Origin: CAWBJO01 sp963789175
Lineage (GTDB): Bacteria > Pseudomonadota > Alphaproteobacteria > Rhizobiales > Aestuariivirgaceae
Length of the DNA: 64,000 nt
Direction of reading: 5' to 3'
NCBI GenBank assembly: GCA_963789175.1
Contig: CAWBJO010000006.1
Location: 620,001 to 684,000, forward strand
The notes below the pieces were generated by a model. The model saw only the letters and a list, made by a program, of their open reading frames with translations, was not told where the DNA came from and did not search any database. Shown piece after piece: positions 46,644-57,102 of the stretch (positions are counted from its first letter, which is position 1; every line of letters begins with the position of its first letter). The position numbers and the translations under genes are program-made.

Positions 46644-48173
46644 ATGGCGCCAGTTGAGAAGTTCGCGTGTGCCGATTTGCCGGCCTTTGCAATGGGTCGG
46701 CGCAGCACCGCGGACGCTTACAGCTGGAGCAGGACATTGGCAGATTCAGACATCATGACCCCGGAAGGCGTGGGCGCGCGCAAAGCGAACGACTATCGCT
46801 GGGGTGGTGAGAACGAAGGCATCGACCGGATCGTCAATCCGAACACCCACCACGGTTCGGAAAGCGAGAAGGATCCTGTCCTCGGCCACGACGCTTCGAA
46901 CGGCGGAGCCGGAAACGGCAACTCCGTTCCGGGCAATGGTCTCAACCGCTCGCCCGGTACGCCGGCTCGCACCGTCGGACCGGACGGCGTCGACCCCGTG
47001 TCCGTCTCCTCGTCGAACGGCGGCTCGGCCGATTTCAGCTCCGCAGTGAGCTCGAGCACTGTCACCGACGCCTTCACCACTTCCACCCCACAAGTTCCTG
47101 CTCCCGATTTCGCCGGACCGCAGGCGGGGTCCCCCGCGCGGGCCGCGAGCGGACGGAGCGGCGGTGGTTCGGGAACGCCCGGTGTGCCGGCGAATCAGGC
47201 GCCGGTCGCTGCCGACGACACGGGAAGCTCCGATGAGGATGGTTCCGTCTCCGGCAACGTTCTGAGCAACGACACGGATGCGGATACGTCCGACGTCCTC
47301 ACCGTCGCGGCGGTCAACGGCCAAGTGGCCAATGTCGGCGCGTCGGTCGCAGGCAGCTACGGTTCCGTCGTCATCGGTGCCGACGGCTCCTACAGCTTCA
47401 CGCCCAATGGCGCTGCCAACGCGCTGGCCGCCGGCGAGACGGCGACGGACACCTTCACCTACACGGTCTCCGACGGCAACGGCGGCACGGCCACCGCGAG
47501 CCTGACCATCACCATCACCGGCACGAACGACGGGCCGGTGGCCAATGCCGACACCGGCTCGACGGACGAAGACACTGTCGCCTCCGGCAACGTTCTCTCG
47601 AACGACACGCGATGCGGATGCGTCGGATGTCCTCGCCGTCTCCGCTGTGAACGGTGTTGCCGGCAATGTCGGCGCATCGGTCGCGGGCAGCTACGGCTCC
47701 GTCGTCATCGGTGCCGACGGCTCCTACAGCTTCACGCCCAATGGCGCCGCCAACGCCCTCGCCGCCGGCGAGACGGCGACGGACACCTTCACTTACACAG
47801 TGTCGGACGGCAATGGCGGCACGGCCACAGCGAGCCTGACCATCACGATCACCGGCACGAACGACGGGCCGGTGGCCAATGCCGACACCGGCTCGACGAC
47901 CGAGAGACGCGGCTCGCCTCCGGCAACGTTCTGTCCAACGACACGGACGCGGACACGTCCGACGTCCTCACCGTCGCGGCGGTCAACGGCCAAGTGGCCA
48001 ATGTCGGCGCTTCGGTCGCAGGCAGCTACGGCTCCGTCGTCATCGGTGCCGACGGCTCCTACAGCTTCACGCCCAATGGCGCTGCCAACGCCCTCGCCGC
48101 CGGCGAGACGGCGACGGACACCTTCACCTACACGGTCTCGGACGGCAACGGCGGCACGGCCACCGCATCCTGA
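46644..48173 (+). CDS. Fragment 1 of the giant protein: N-terminus and repeats 1-3
   Basis: Open frame from the start codon to a TGA at 48171. The linker and repeat 1 are in frame. An insertion near 47607 moves repeat 2 into the next frame, and two insertions near 47900 and 47912 restore the first frame for most of repeat 3. A missing G near 48169 (intact copies read GCATCGCTGACC) creates the stop. Residues 320-420 of this frame are therefore nonsense. Confidence 0.7.
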   Translation: MAPVEKFACADLPAFAMGRRSTADAYSWSRTLADSDIMTPEGVGARKANDYRWGGENEGIDRIVNPNTHHGSESEKDPVLGHDASNGGAGNGNSVPGNGLNRSPGTPARTVGPDGVDPVSVSSSNGGSADFSSAVSSSTVTDAFTTSTPQVPAPDFAGPQAGSPARAASGRSGGGSGTPGVPANQAPVAADDTGSSDEDGSVSGNVLSNDTDADTSDVLTVAAVNGQVANVGASVAGSYGSVVIGADGSYSFTPNGAANALAAGETATDTFTYTVSDGNGGTATASLTITITGTNDGPVANADTGSTDEDTVASGNVLSNDTRCGCVGCPRRLRCERCCRQCRRIGRGQLRLRRHRCRRLLQLHAQWRRQRPRRRRDGDGHLHLHSVGRQWRHGHSEPDHHDHRHERRAGGQCRHRLDDRETRLASGNVLSNDTDADTSDVLTVAAVNGQVANVGASVAGSYGSVVIGADGSYSFTPNGAANALAAGETATDTFTYTVSDGNGGTATAS

Positions 48174-51127
48174 CCATCACGATCACCGGCACGAACGACG
48201 GGCCGGTGGCCAATGCCGACACCGGCTCGACGACCGAGAATGCGGCTGCCTCCGGCAACGTTCTGCGCAACGACACGGATGCGGATACGTCCGACGTCCT
48301 CACCGTCGCGGCGGTCAACGGCCAAGTGGCCAATGTCGGCGCATCGGTCGTGGGCAGCTACGGCTCCGTCGTCATCGGTGCCGACGGCTCCTACAGCTTC
48401 ACGCCGAACGGCGCTGCCAATGCGCTGGCCGCCGGGGAAACGGCGACGGACACCTTCACTTACACCGTCTCGGACGGCAACGGCGGCACGGCCACCGCAT
48501 CGCTGACCATCACCATCACCGGCACGAACGACGGGCCGGTGGCCAATGCCGACACCGGCTCGACGGACGAAGACACTGTCGCCTCCGGCAACGTACTCTC
48601 GAACGACAGCGATGCGGATGCGTCGGATGTCCTCGCCGTCTCCGCTGTGAACGGTGTTGCCGGCAATGTCGGCGCATCGGTCGCGGGCAGCTATGGCTCC
48701 GTCGTCATCGGTGCCGACGGCTCCTACAGCTTCACGCCCAATGGCGCCGCGAACGCCCTCGCCGCTGGCGAGACGGCGACGGACACCTTCACCTACACCG
48801 TCTCCGACGGCAACGGTGGCACGGCCACCGCGAGCCTGGCGATCACCATCACCGGCACCAATGACGGCCCTGTCGCCAATGCCGACACCGGCTCGACGAC
48901 TGAGAATGCCGCCGTGTCCGGCAACGTCCTCGCGAACGACACGGATGCTGACGCTTCCGATATCCTGACCGTCTCAACGGTCAATGGCTCTGCCGGCAAT
49001 GTCGGCGCGTCGGTGGCTGGGACCTACGGCTCGGTAGTCATCGGCGCCGATGGCTCTTACAGCTTCACGCCCAACGCGGCGGCCAATGCCCTTGCGGCCG
49101 GCCAGACGGCGACGGACACCTTCACTTACACCGTCTCGGACGGCAACGGCGGCACGGCCACCGCATCGCTGACCATCACGATCACCGGCACCAATGACGG
49201 CCCGGTCGCTGTCGCCGACACCGTGACGACCAATGAGAACACCGCTGCCACCGGCAACGTGCTCACCAACGACACCGACGTCGACACCGGCGACACCAAG
49301 ACGGTGTCGGCCGTCAACGGGGTGGCCGGCAATGTCGGGGCATCGGTGGCCGGCACCTACGGTGCCATCGTCATCGGCTCGAACGGCGCATACACCTTCA
49401 CGCCGAATGCAGCGGCCAATGCCCTTGCGGCCGGCCAGACGGTCACCGACACGTTCATCTACACCATGCGGGACGCGGCGGGCGCTACCAGCTCTTCCAA
49501 CCTCACGGTCACCATCACCGGCGCCAATGACGGACCCGTTGCAGTGGCAGATACCGTGACGAGGAACGAGAACACCGCTGCCACCGGCAACGTGCTCACC
49601 AACGACACCGACGTCGACACCGGCGACACCAAGACGGTGTCGGCCGTCAACGGGGTGGCTGGCAACGTCGGGGTGTCGGTCGCCGGCACCTACGGCTCGG
49701 TGGTCATCGGTTCGAACGGCGCATACACCTTCACGCCGAATGCAGCGGCTAATGCCCTTGCGGCCGGCCAGACGGTCACCGACACCTTCACCTACACCAT
49801 GCGGGACGCGGCGGGCGCTACCAGCTCGGCCACCCTCACGGTCACCGTCACCGGCGTCAATGACCGTCCGACCGCGGTGGCGGATGTAGCATCGGTGCAA
49901 GAGGACGTCACCACGTCGGCCACCGGCAACGTGCTGACGAACGATACAGACCCGGATACTGGCGACACCAAGACGGTCTCCGCCGTCAACGGCGTCGCCG
50001 GCAATGTAGGGGCATCGGTGGCCGGCACCTATGGCTCGGTCACCATTGGGTCGAACGGTGCTTATGCCTACACGCTCAACAATGGCTCGGCCGCGGTGCA
50101 GGCACTCCGTGCGGGTCAGTCAGTCACCGACAGCTTCACATATACTGTACGCGACGCCGCCGGTGCGACCAACTCCACGACGCTTAGGGTGACAGTCAGT
50201 GGAACCAACGACGCGCCGGTGGCGGTCGCCAACACGGCTGCCGTCCAAGAGAATGTGACCAACTCGGCCACCGGCAACGTGCTCACCAACGACACCGATG
50301 TCGACACCGGCGACACCAAGACGGTGTCGGCCGTCAACGGGGTGGCCGGCAATGTCGGCACCTCGGTCGCCGGCACCTACGGCTCGGTCACCATCGGGTC
50401 GAACGGTGCCTACACCTACACCCTCAACAACGGCTCGGCCGCGGTGCAGGCACTGGGCGCCGGCCAAACCGTCACCGACACCTTCACCTACACGATGCGG
50501 GATGGCGCCGGAGCGACAAGCTCCACCACCCTGACCGTCACGGTCACCGGCACCAACGATGCCCCGGTCGCGGTCGCCAACACGGCCTCGGCCCAGGAAG
50601 ACGTCACCACCTCGGCCACCGGCAACGTGCTCACCAACGACACCGACGTCGACACCGGCGACACCAAGGCCGTATCGGCGGTGAACGGCGCTGCCGGCAA
50701 TGTCGGGGCATCGGTGGCCGGCACCTATGGCTCTGTGGTCATCGGCTCGAACGGTGCCTACACCTATACCCTCAACAATGCCTCTGCTGCCGTCCAGGGC
50801 CTTCGCGCCGGCCAGACGGTCACCGACACCTTCACCTACACGATGCGGGACGCGGCAGGTGCGACAAGCTCGACCAGCCTCACGGTCACGGTGACCGGCA
50901 CCAATGATGCCCCGGTCGCGGTCGCCAACACCGCGAACGTCCAGGAGGACGTCACGACGTCCGGCCACCGGCAACGTGCTCACCAACGACACCGACGTCG
51001 ACACCGGCGACACCAAGACCGTATCGGCTGTGAACGGCGCTGCCGGCAACGTCGGGGCATCGGTGGCCGGCACCTATGGCTCGGTCACCATCGGGGCCAA
51101 CGGGGCCTATACTTATACGCTGAATAA
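48170..51127 (+). CDS. Fragment 2 of the giant protein: repeats 4-12
   Basis: Native sequence runs from LTITITGTNDGPVANAD to repeat 12 (ANVQEDVTTS), where an extra C near 50959 breaks the frame; the open frame then continues as nonsense to 51127. Repeats alternate between the STDEDTVASGN, STTENAA, TNENTAATGN and QEDVTTSATGN types. No start codon belongs to this part. Confidence 0.65.
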   Translation: MTITITGTNDGPVANADTGSTTENAAASGNVLRNDTDADTSDVLTVAAVNGQVANVGASVVGSYGSVVIGADGSYSFTPNGAANALAAGETATDTFTYTVSDGNGGTATASLTITITGTNDGPVANADTGSTDEDTVASGNVLSNDSDADASDVLAVSAVNGVAGNVGASVAGSYGSVVIGADGSYSFTPNGAANALAAGETATDTFTYTVSDGNGGTATASLAITITGTNDGPVANADTGSTTENAAVSGNVLANDTDADASDILTVSTVNGSAGNVGASVAGTYGSVVIGADGSYSFTPNAAANALAAGQTATDTFTYTVSDGNGGTATASLTITITGTNDGPVAVADTVTTNENTAATGNVLTNDTDVDTGDTKTVSAVNGVAGNVGASVAGTYGAIVIGSNGAYTFTPNAAANALAAGQTVTDTFIYTMRDAAGATSSSNLTVTITGANDGPVAVADTVTRNENTAATGNVLTNDTDVDTGDTKTVSAVNGVAGNVGVSVAGTYGSVVIGSNGAYTFTPNAAANALAAGQTVTDTFTYTMRDAAGATSSATLTVTVTGVNDRPTAVADVASVQEDVTTSATGNVLTNDTDPDTGDTKTVSAVNGVAGNVGASVAGTYGSVTIGSNGAYAYTLNNGSAAVQALRAGQSVTDSFTYTVRDAAGATNSTTLRVTVSGTNDAPVAVANTAAVQENVTNSATGNVLTNDTDVDTGDTKTVSAVNGVAGNVGTSVAGTYGSVTIGSNGAYTYTLNNGSAAVQALGAGQTVTDTFTYTMRDGAGATSSTTLTVTVTGTNDAPVAVANTASAQEDVTTSATGNVLTNDTDVDTGDTKAVSAVNGAAGNVGASVAGTYGSVVIGSNGAYTYTLNNASAAVQGLRAGQTVTDTFTYTMRDAAGATSSTSLTVTVTGTNDAPVAVANTANVQEDVTTSGHRQRAHQRHRRRHRRHQDRIGCERRCRQRRGIGGRHLWLGHHRGQRGLYLYAE
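49220..49495 (+). repeat. Near-identical repeat unit (repeat 7), matching repeat 13
   Basis: Matches 51279-51554 almost perfectly at an offset of 2059 bases; the one clear difference is ATC versus ACC in DTF(I/T)YT. Supports block duplication inside the array. Confidence 0.8.
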
Positions 51128-51244
51128 CGGATCCTCAGGCGTGCAATCGCTGGCGGCCGGCCAGACGGTCACGGACAGCTTCACCTACACGACGCGGGAT
51201 AGTTCAGGCGCCACCAGCTCGACCACCCTTACCGTCACGGTGAC
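50557..51244 (+). repeat. Long near-identical repeat, copy 1 (repeats 11-12)
   Basis: About 688 bases almost identical to 54282-54969, at a constant offset of 3725. It covers two adjacent units, and differs mainly around the frameshift site and a few bases near its end (CAATCGCTGGCG versus CAGTCGCTGTCG). Confidence 0.85.
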
Positions 51245-52604
51245 GGGTACGAACGACGGACCTGTGGCGGTCGCCGATACCGTGACGACCAATGAGAACA
51301 CCGCTGCCACCGGCAACGTGCTCACCAACGACACCGACGTCGACACCGGCGACACCAAGACGGTGTCGGCCGTCAACGGGGTGGCCGGCAATGTCGGGGC
51401 ATCGGTGGCCGGCACCTACGGTGCCATCGTCATCGGCTCGAACGGCGCATACACCTTCACGCCGAATGCAGCGGCCAATGCCCTTGCGGCCGGCCAGACG
51501 GTCACCGACACGTTCACCTACACCATGCGGGACGCGGCGGGCGCTACCAGCTCGGCCAATCTGACGGTGACGGTCACGGGTGCGAACGACGCGCCGGTGG
51601 CGGTCGCCAACACGGCGGCGGCCCAGGAAGACGTCACCACCTCGGCCACCGGCAACGTGCTCACCAACGACACCGATGTCGACACCGGCGACACCAAGAC
51701 GGTGTCGGCCGTCAACGGGGTGGCCGGCAATGTCGGGGCATCGGTCGCCGGCACCTACGGCTCGGTGGTGATCGGCGCCAACGGTGCCTACACCTATACC
51801 CTCAACAACGGCTCGGCCGCGGTGCAGTCGCTCGGCGCCGGCCAGGCGGTCACCGACAGCTACACATATACGGTCCGCGATGCCTCGGGCGCGACCAGCT
51901 CGACGACCCTCACAATTACCGTGACTGGCACCAACGATGGCCCGGTGGCCAATGCCGATGCAGGCTCGTCGGACGAAGACACTGTCGCCTCGGGCAACGT
52001 ACTCTCGAACGACAGCGATGCGGATGCGTCGGATGTCCTCGCCGTTTCCGAAGTGAACGGTGTTGCGGGCAATGTCGGCGCGTCAGTCGCAGGCAGCTAC
52101 GGCTCCGTGACGATTGGTGCCGATGGCTCCTACAGCTTCACGCCCAATGGCGCTGCCAATGCGCTGGCCGCCGGCGAGACGGCCACGGACACCTTCACCT
52201 ACACCGTCTCCGACGGCAACGGCGGCATGGCCACCGCGAGCCTGGCGATCACCATCACCGGCACTAACGACGGGCCGGTGGCCAACGCCGATGTTGCATC
52301 CACGACCGAGAATGCGGCTGCCTCCGGCAACGTTCTGTCGAACGACTCGGATGCTGACGCTTCCGATATCCTGACCGTTTCCGAAGTGAACGGCTCGGCC
52401 GGCAATGTCGGCGCGTCGGTCGCGGGCAGCTACGGCTCGGTGGTCATCGGTGTCGACGGGCGCCTACAGCTTCACGCCCAATGGCGCCGCCAATGCCCTG
52501 GCTGCCGGCGAAACGGCGACGGACACCTTCACCTACACCGTCTCCGACGGCAACGGCGGCATGGCCACCGCGAGCCTGGCGATCACCATCACCGGCACCA
52601 ATGA
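50960..52604 (+). CDS. Fragment 3 of the giant protein: repeats 12-16
   Basis: Native from ATGNVLTNDTDVDTGDTKTV to VVIGVDG in repeat 16. An extra G near 52459 (GACGGGCGCC, expected GACGGCGCC) breaks it. Downstream residues to 52604 are out of frame. Confidence 0.65.
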
Positions 52605-54852
52605 CGGCCCGGTCGCCAATGCCGACACCAGCTCGACGGACGAAGACACTGTCGCCTCGGGCAACGTACTTGCAAACGACAGCGATGCGGATGCTTCCGA
52701 CGTTCTCACTGTGTCGGCGGTCAACAGCCAGGCGGCCAATGTCGGCACGTCGGTCGCGGGCGGCTACGGCTCGGTGGTCATCGGCGCCGATGGCTCCTAC
52801 AGCTTCACGCCCAACGCGGCGGCCAATGCCCTTGCGGCCGGCCAGACGGCGACCGACACCTTCACTTACACCGTCTCGGACGGCAACGGCGGAACCGCCA
52901 CCGACAGCCTGACGGTCACCATCACCGGCACCAATGACGGCCCGGTCGCTGTCGCCGATGCGGTGACGACCAACGAGAACACTGCCGCCACCGGCAACGT
53001 GCTCACCAACGACACGGACGTCGATGCCGGCGACACCAAGACCGTCTCGGCCGTCAACGGCTCCGCCGGCAATGTCGGCGCATCGGTCGCCGGCACCTAC
53101 GGCTCGGTGGTCATCGGCTCGAACGGCGCCTACACCTTCACGCCGAACGCCGCCGCCAATGCCCTGGCGGCCGGCCAGACGGTCACGGACACCTTCACCT
53201 ACACGATGCGCGACGCGGCGGGAGCGACCAGCTCGACCTCGCTCACCGTCACCATCACGGGTGCCAATGACGGCCCGGTCGCGGTTGCGGATGCGGGATC
53301 CGTCCAGGAGGACGTCACGACGTCCGCCACGGGCAACGTCCTTGCCAACGACACCGATGCCGATACTGGCGATACGAAGACCGTTTCGGCGGTCGGCGGC
53401 GCGGCCGGCAACGTCGGTGTCTCGGTCGCCGGCACGTACGGCTCGGTGGTCATCGGCGCCAGCGGTGCGTACACCTACACCCTGAACAACGCCTCCGCTG
53501 GCGTCCAGGCGCTCGGAGCCGGCCAGACTGCCACCGATACGTTCACCTACACGATGCGCGACGCCTCGGGCGCAACGAGCTCGTCCACGCTCACGATCAC
53601 GGTCACCGGCACCAACGATGCCCCGGTCGCCGTCGCTGATGCGGTGACGACCAACGAGAATACGGCCGCCACCGGCAACGTCCTGACGAACGACACGGAT
53701 GTCGATGCCGGCGACACCAAGTCCGTCTCCGCCGTCAACGGGTCCGCCGGCAGTGTCGGCGCCTCGGTCGCGGGCACGTACGGCTCGGTGGTCATCGGGT
53801 CGAACGGCGCCTACACCTTCACGCCGAATGCCGCCGCGAACGCCCTCGCCGCCGGCCAGACGGTCACCGACACCTTCACCTACACCATGCGTGATGCATC
53901 GGGCGCCACCAGCTCGGCCTCGTTCACCGTCACGGTCACCGGCGCCAACGACGGCCCCGTCGCCGTTGCCGACGCCGTGACGACCAACGAAAACACTGCC
54001 GCCACCGGCAACGTGCTCACCAACGACACCGACGTCGACACGGGCGACACCAAGACCGTCTCGGCGGTCAACGGTGTTGCGGGCAATGTCGGCGCCTCGG
54101 TTGGCGGCACGTACGGCTCGGTGGTCATCGGCTCGAACGGCGCCTACACCTTCACGCCGAACGCCGCCGCGAACGCTCTCGCCACCGGCCAGACAGTCAC
54201 CGATGCATTCACCTACACGATGCGGGATGCGGCCGGTGCCACCAGCTCGGCAACCCTCACCGTCACCGTGACGGGTGCCAACGATGCCCCGGTCGCGGTC
54301 GCCAACACGGCCTCGGCCCAGGAAGACGTCACCACCTCGGCCACCGGCAACGTGCTCACCAACGACACCGACGTCGACACCGGCGACACCAAGGCCGTAT
54401 CGGCGGTGAACGGCGCTGCCGGCAATGTCGGGGCATCGGTGGCCGGCACCTATGGCTCTGTGGTCATCGGCTCGAACGGTGCCTACACCTATACCCTCAA
54501 CAATGCCTCTGCTGCCGTCCAGGGCCTTCGCGCCGGCCAGACGGTCACCGACACCTTCACCTACACGATGCGGGACGCGGCAGGTGCGACAAGCTCGACC
54601 AGCCTCACGGTCACGGTGACCGGCACCAATGATGCCCCGGTCGCGGTCGCCAACACGGCGAACGGCCCAGGAAGACGTCACCACCTCGGCCACCGGCAAC
54701 GTGCTCACCAACGACACCGACGTCGACACCGGCGACACCAAGACCGTATCGGCTGTGAACGGCGCTGCCGGCAACGTCGGGGCATCGGTGGCCGGCACCT
54801 ATGGCTCGGTCACCATCGGGGCCAACGGGGCCTATACTTATACGCTGAATAA
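52458..54852 (+). CDS. Fragment 4 of the giant protein: repeats 16-23
   Basis: Native from GAYSFTPNGAANALAAGETA to VAVANTAN in repeat 23. An extra G near 54664 (AACGGCCCAG, expected AACGCCCAG) ends the native frame. Seven full repeats are continuous here. Confidence 0.65.
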
Positions 54853-54969
54853 CGGATCCTCAGGCGTGCAGTCGCTGTCGGCCGGCCAGACGGTCACGGA
54901 CAGCTTCACCTACACGACGCGGGATAGTTCAGGCGCCACCAGCTCGACCACCCTTACCGTCACGGTCAC
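54282..54969 (+). repeat. Long near-identical repeat, copy 2 (repeats 22-23)
   Basis: Second copy of the 50557-51244 block. Both copies have a one-base insertion in the second unit but at different places (54664 here, 50959 in the first), so the lesions are independent. Confidence 0.85.
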
Positions 54970-56164
54970 CGGCACCAACGATGCGCCGGTTGTCAACTCT
55001 ACGGCAACGCCGCCGGTCTACACCGACACGGACGGCGACGGGCAGTACGACGCCGGCGAAGGCAATGGCGGCTTCACAAGCGGCAACATCACCAACGGGT
55101 CGGTGACCGGCAGCACCTACGTGCATACTCGGACCTTCGACATCCCGGCCAATGCCGACCCGTCGAACACCCGCATCACCATCGACTTCGCGACGCTCGA
55201 CAATTCCGGTACCATCCGCGTCAACGGTACGAGCATCATTTCGACCCCGTATCTCGAGTTCGAGAACGCGAACTACAACGCGGCGACCGACTCTCGCGTG
55301 ACGTTCGCCGACGGCACAGATGCGGCCATCCCGTGGGTCGCCAACACCAACGGCCTGCCGCGAATCCAAGTCATCATCACCGAATCGGGCATCGAGATTT
55401 GGGGCACGCGGACCTCGACGTCCACCAGCCTCGAGCGGATGGTGCTGCAGAGCGGCAGCTTCGTCCTGCCGAACATCACCACTGGACAGAACACCGTCGA
55501 GCTCGTCAATCACGACGACAACGGTCCGGATGGCATGGTCGGCACGATCACCGTCACCAACGATCCGTTCCAGGATCGGTCGTATGCGGAGACCCAGGCC
55601 GTGTCGTTCTCGGTCGCGAGCGGGTTCTCCGACATCGATACGAACGACACGCTGACCTACAGCGCCAGCGGACTGCCGCAGGGTCTGACCATCAATCCGA
55701 CGACCGGCCTGGTGTCGGGGACGGTGGCGAACAATTCCTCGGGCACTTACACCGTCGTCTTCACCGCCAACGACGGGAACGGCGGCACGGTCAGCGACAC
55801 CGTCACCTTCACTATCGCCAGCACCAACACCGCGCCGACCAGCGCCAGCATCACGAACACGTCGATCATCGAGAATGCGTCGACGGGCTACGTGGTCGGC
55901 TACGTGACGCCGGTCGACGCCGACATGAACGATACGCTTCACCTATTCGTTCGTCGGCTCGTCGGGGCCGTTCGTGATCGACGCCGCGACAGGCGCCATC
56001 ACGGTCAACGGCAACCTCGATTTCGAGGCTACGCCGTCCCACACCGTTACGGTGCGCGTAACCGACGCGAGCGGCGCTTTTGTCGACCAGACGGCGACGA
56101 TCTCGCTCGTCGACGCAATCGAAGGCACGAGCGGCAACCTCACGCTGGCCGGCACCATAGGTGA
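54664..56164 (+). CDS. Fragment 5 of the giant protein: end of repeat 23, unique beta-rich region, Ig-like domain
   Basis: Native from AQEDVTTSATGN to DADMNDT. After repeat 23 comes about 200 residues without repeats (VYTDTDGDGQYDAGEGNGG ... GPDGMVGTITVTNDPF), which looks like an independent beta-sandwich, possibly ligand-binding. Then an Ig-like domain (SFSVASGFSDIDTNDTLTYS). An extra T near 55941 breaks the cadherin-like domain. Confidence 0.65.
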
Positions 56165-56624
56165 CGACGTCATCTTCGGTATTGCCGACAACGAAACGAT
56201 CACCGGTAACAACGGCAATGATATGATCATCGGTGGTGGCGGCAGCGACAACATGAACGGCGACGGGGGCAACGACACGCTTGCCTACTTTAACTCCTCG
56301 TCGGGTGTGAGTGTGGATCTGTCGACCAATACAGCTTCGGGCGGCGACGCCGCGGGCGATACCATCGCCGGCTTTGAAAATCTGACGGGTTCCGATTTGC
56401 CCGACACCCTCATCGGGAACGCCAGCACCAACATCCTGCGGGGACTTGGGGGAAACGACACGATCAACGGCGGCGGCGGTGCCGACATCGATCGAAGGCG
56501 GCGCAGGCTCCGATACCCTCGACGGCGGCACGGCAACCGATACGCTCTCCTATGCAAGCTCCGATGCCGGCGTGACGGTCAACCTGGCGACCAACACGGC
56601 GTCCGGCGGCCACGCGGCCGGTGA
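55942..56624 (+). CDS. Fragment 6 of the giant protein: cadherin-like domain and first RTX repeats
   Basis: Native from TYSFVGSSGPFVIDAATGAI through DFEATPSHTVTVRVTDASG (cadherin-like) to the first calcium-binding nonapeptides (NGDGGNDTLAYF, GLGGNDTINGGGGAD). An extra G near 56489 (GACATCGATCGAA, expected GACATCATCGAA) breaks the frame. Confidence 0.65.
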
Positions 56625-56812
56625 CATCATCTCGAACTTCGAGAACATCCTGGGTTCGAACGCCAACGACGTCCTGACCGGCAATTCGTCGGCCAATACG
56701 CTGACGGGCGGCGGCGGCAATGACACCCTCCGGGGCGGCGGCGGCGCCGACACGCTGATCGGCGGGGCCGGCCACGATCTCTTCATTTACCAGGTCGGCG
56801 ACGGCGCCGACA
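56190..56812 (+). other. RTX (hemolysin-type calcium-binding) repeat region
   Basis: Repeated GGxGxDxLx nonapeptides occur in clusters: GGGGSDNMNGDGGNDTL, LGGNDTINGGGGAD then IEGGAGSDTLDGG, and GGGGNDTLRGGGGADTLIGGAGHDLF. Between them are two copies of a spacer motif, DLSTNTASGGDAAGDTI and NLATNTASGGHAAGDII. RTX repeats fold on calcium outside the cell and mark type I secretion substrates. Confidence 0.88.
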
Positions 56813-57048
56813 CGATCAGCGGCGGAGGCGGCGCAAGCTGGCTCGACCGGATCCAGTTGCTAGATTCGAGCGGAGGTAGCAGCCTCGTCTATGGCGTCGA
56901 CTGGACCGTCTCGCTGTCTTCGGGATCGATCGCCCACAACGACACGACCAACGGCATCATGAACTTCAGCTCCGATGCGGACGGAACAATTAACTTTACA
57001 GCCGGAGGATCGATTGCCTTTACGGACATCGATCGCATAAACTGGTAG
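56490..57048 (+). CDS. Fragment 7 of the giant protein: RTX repeats and C-terminal secretion region
   Basis: Native from IEGGAGSDTLDGGTATDTL to the stop. RTX nonapeptides (TGGGGNDTLRGGGGADTLIG) are followed by GHDLFIYQVGDGADTISGGG, typical of the last RTX unit, and a non-repetitive tail of about 75 residues ending FTDIDRINW, the likely uncleaved type I export signal. Confidence 0.7.
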
Positions 57049-57102
57049 TGGACGACTGCGATCACGCCATGGTTGCAGGGGACGCTAACGGGGGGCTTTG
57101 AA

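Larger units (their letters stand above)
47194..54969 (+). repeat. Tandem array of 23 VCBS/cadherin-like protein repeats (unit about 325-350 bases)
   Basis: Units are bounded by G(T/A)ND(G/A)PVA and contain NVLxNDxDxDxxD, SVAGxYGSVVIG, SxxPNAAANALAAGxT and DTFTYTxxD. They fall into about four sequence types by their N-terminal strand (DEDTVASGN, TENAAASGN, NENTAATGN, QEDVTTSATGN). Within a type DNA identity is very high, pointing to recent duplication or gene conversion. Confidence 0.9.
46644..57048 (+). pseudogene. Giant VCBS/cadherin-like repeat RTX protein (secreted adhesin), reading frame interrupted by nine one-base indels
   Basis: Read through the breaks, one gene of about 3465 codons is obtained. 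Order of parts: a unique N-terminus (about 180 residues, Gly/Ser/Asn-rich linker), 23 VCBS/cadherin-like repeats of about 110 residues, a unique beta-rich region (54970-55570), an Ig-like putative-binding domain (GLPQGLTINPTTGLVSGTV), a cadherin-like domain, then RTX calcium repeats and a short C-terminal export signal region. The frame order (mod 3) along the gene is 0,1,0,2,0,1,2,0,1. Each change needs one base removed or added: near 47607 (+1), 47900 and 47912 (+1 each), 48169 (-1), 50959 (+1), 52459 (+1), 54664 (+1), 55941 (+1), 56489 (+1). The type I secretion operon next door is the expected exporter. Start ATG at 46644 has only a weak ribosome site. It is either a badly resolved intact gene or a very young pseudogene. 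Confidence 0.85.

Noticed and set aside
52444..54798. A 784-codon antisense open frame across the repeat array
   Set aside because: The repetitive, GC-rich coding strand forces a repetitive open mirror frame. The VCBS pattern is on the plus strand.
47194..54969. Regular repeats considered as a CRISPR array
   Set aside because: Units are about 325-350 bases, coding, and without short identical repeats separated by unique spacers; no cas gene nearby.
46644..57048. Phase variation or programmed frameshifting as the cause of the frame breaks
   Set aside because: The sites have no homopolymer tract, short tandem repeat or slippery heptamer, and there are too many of them in both directions to be regulated switches.
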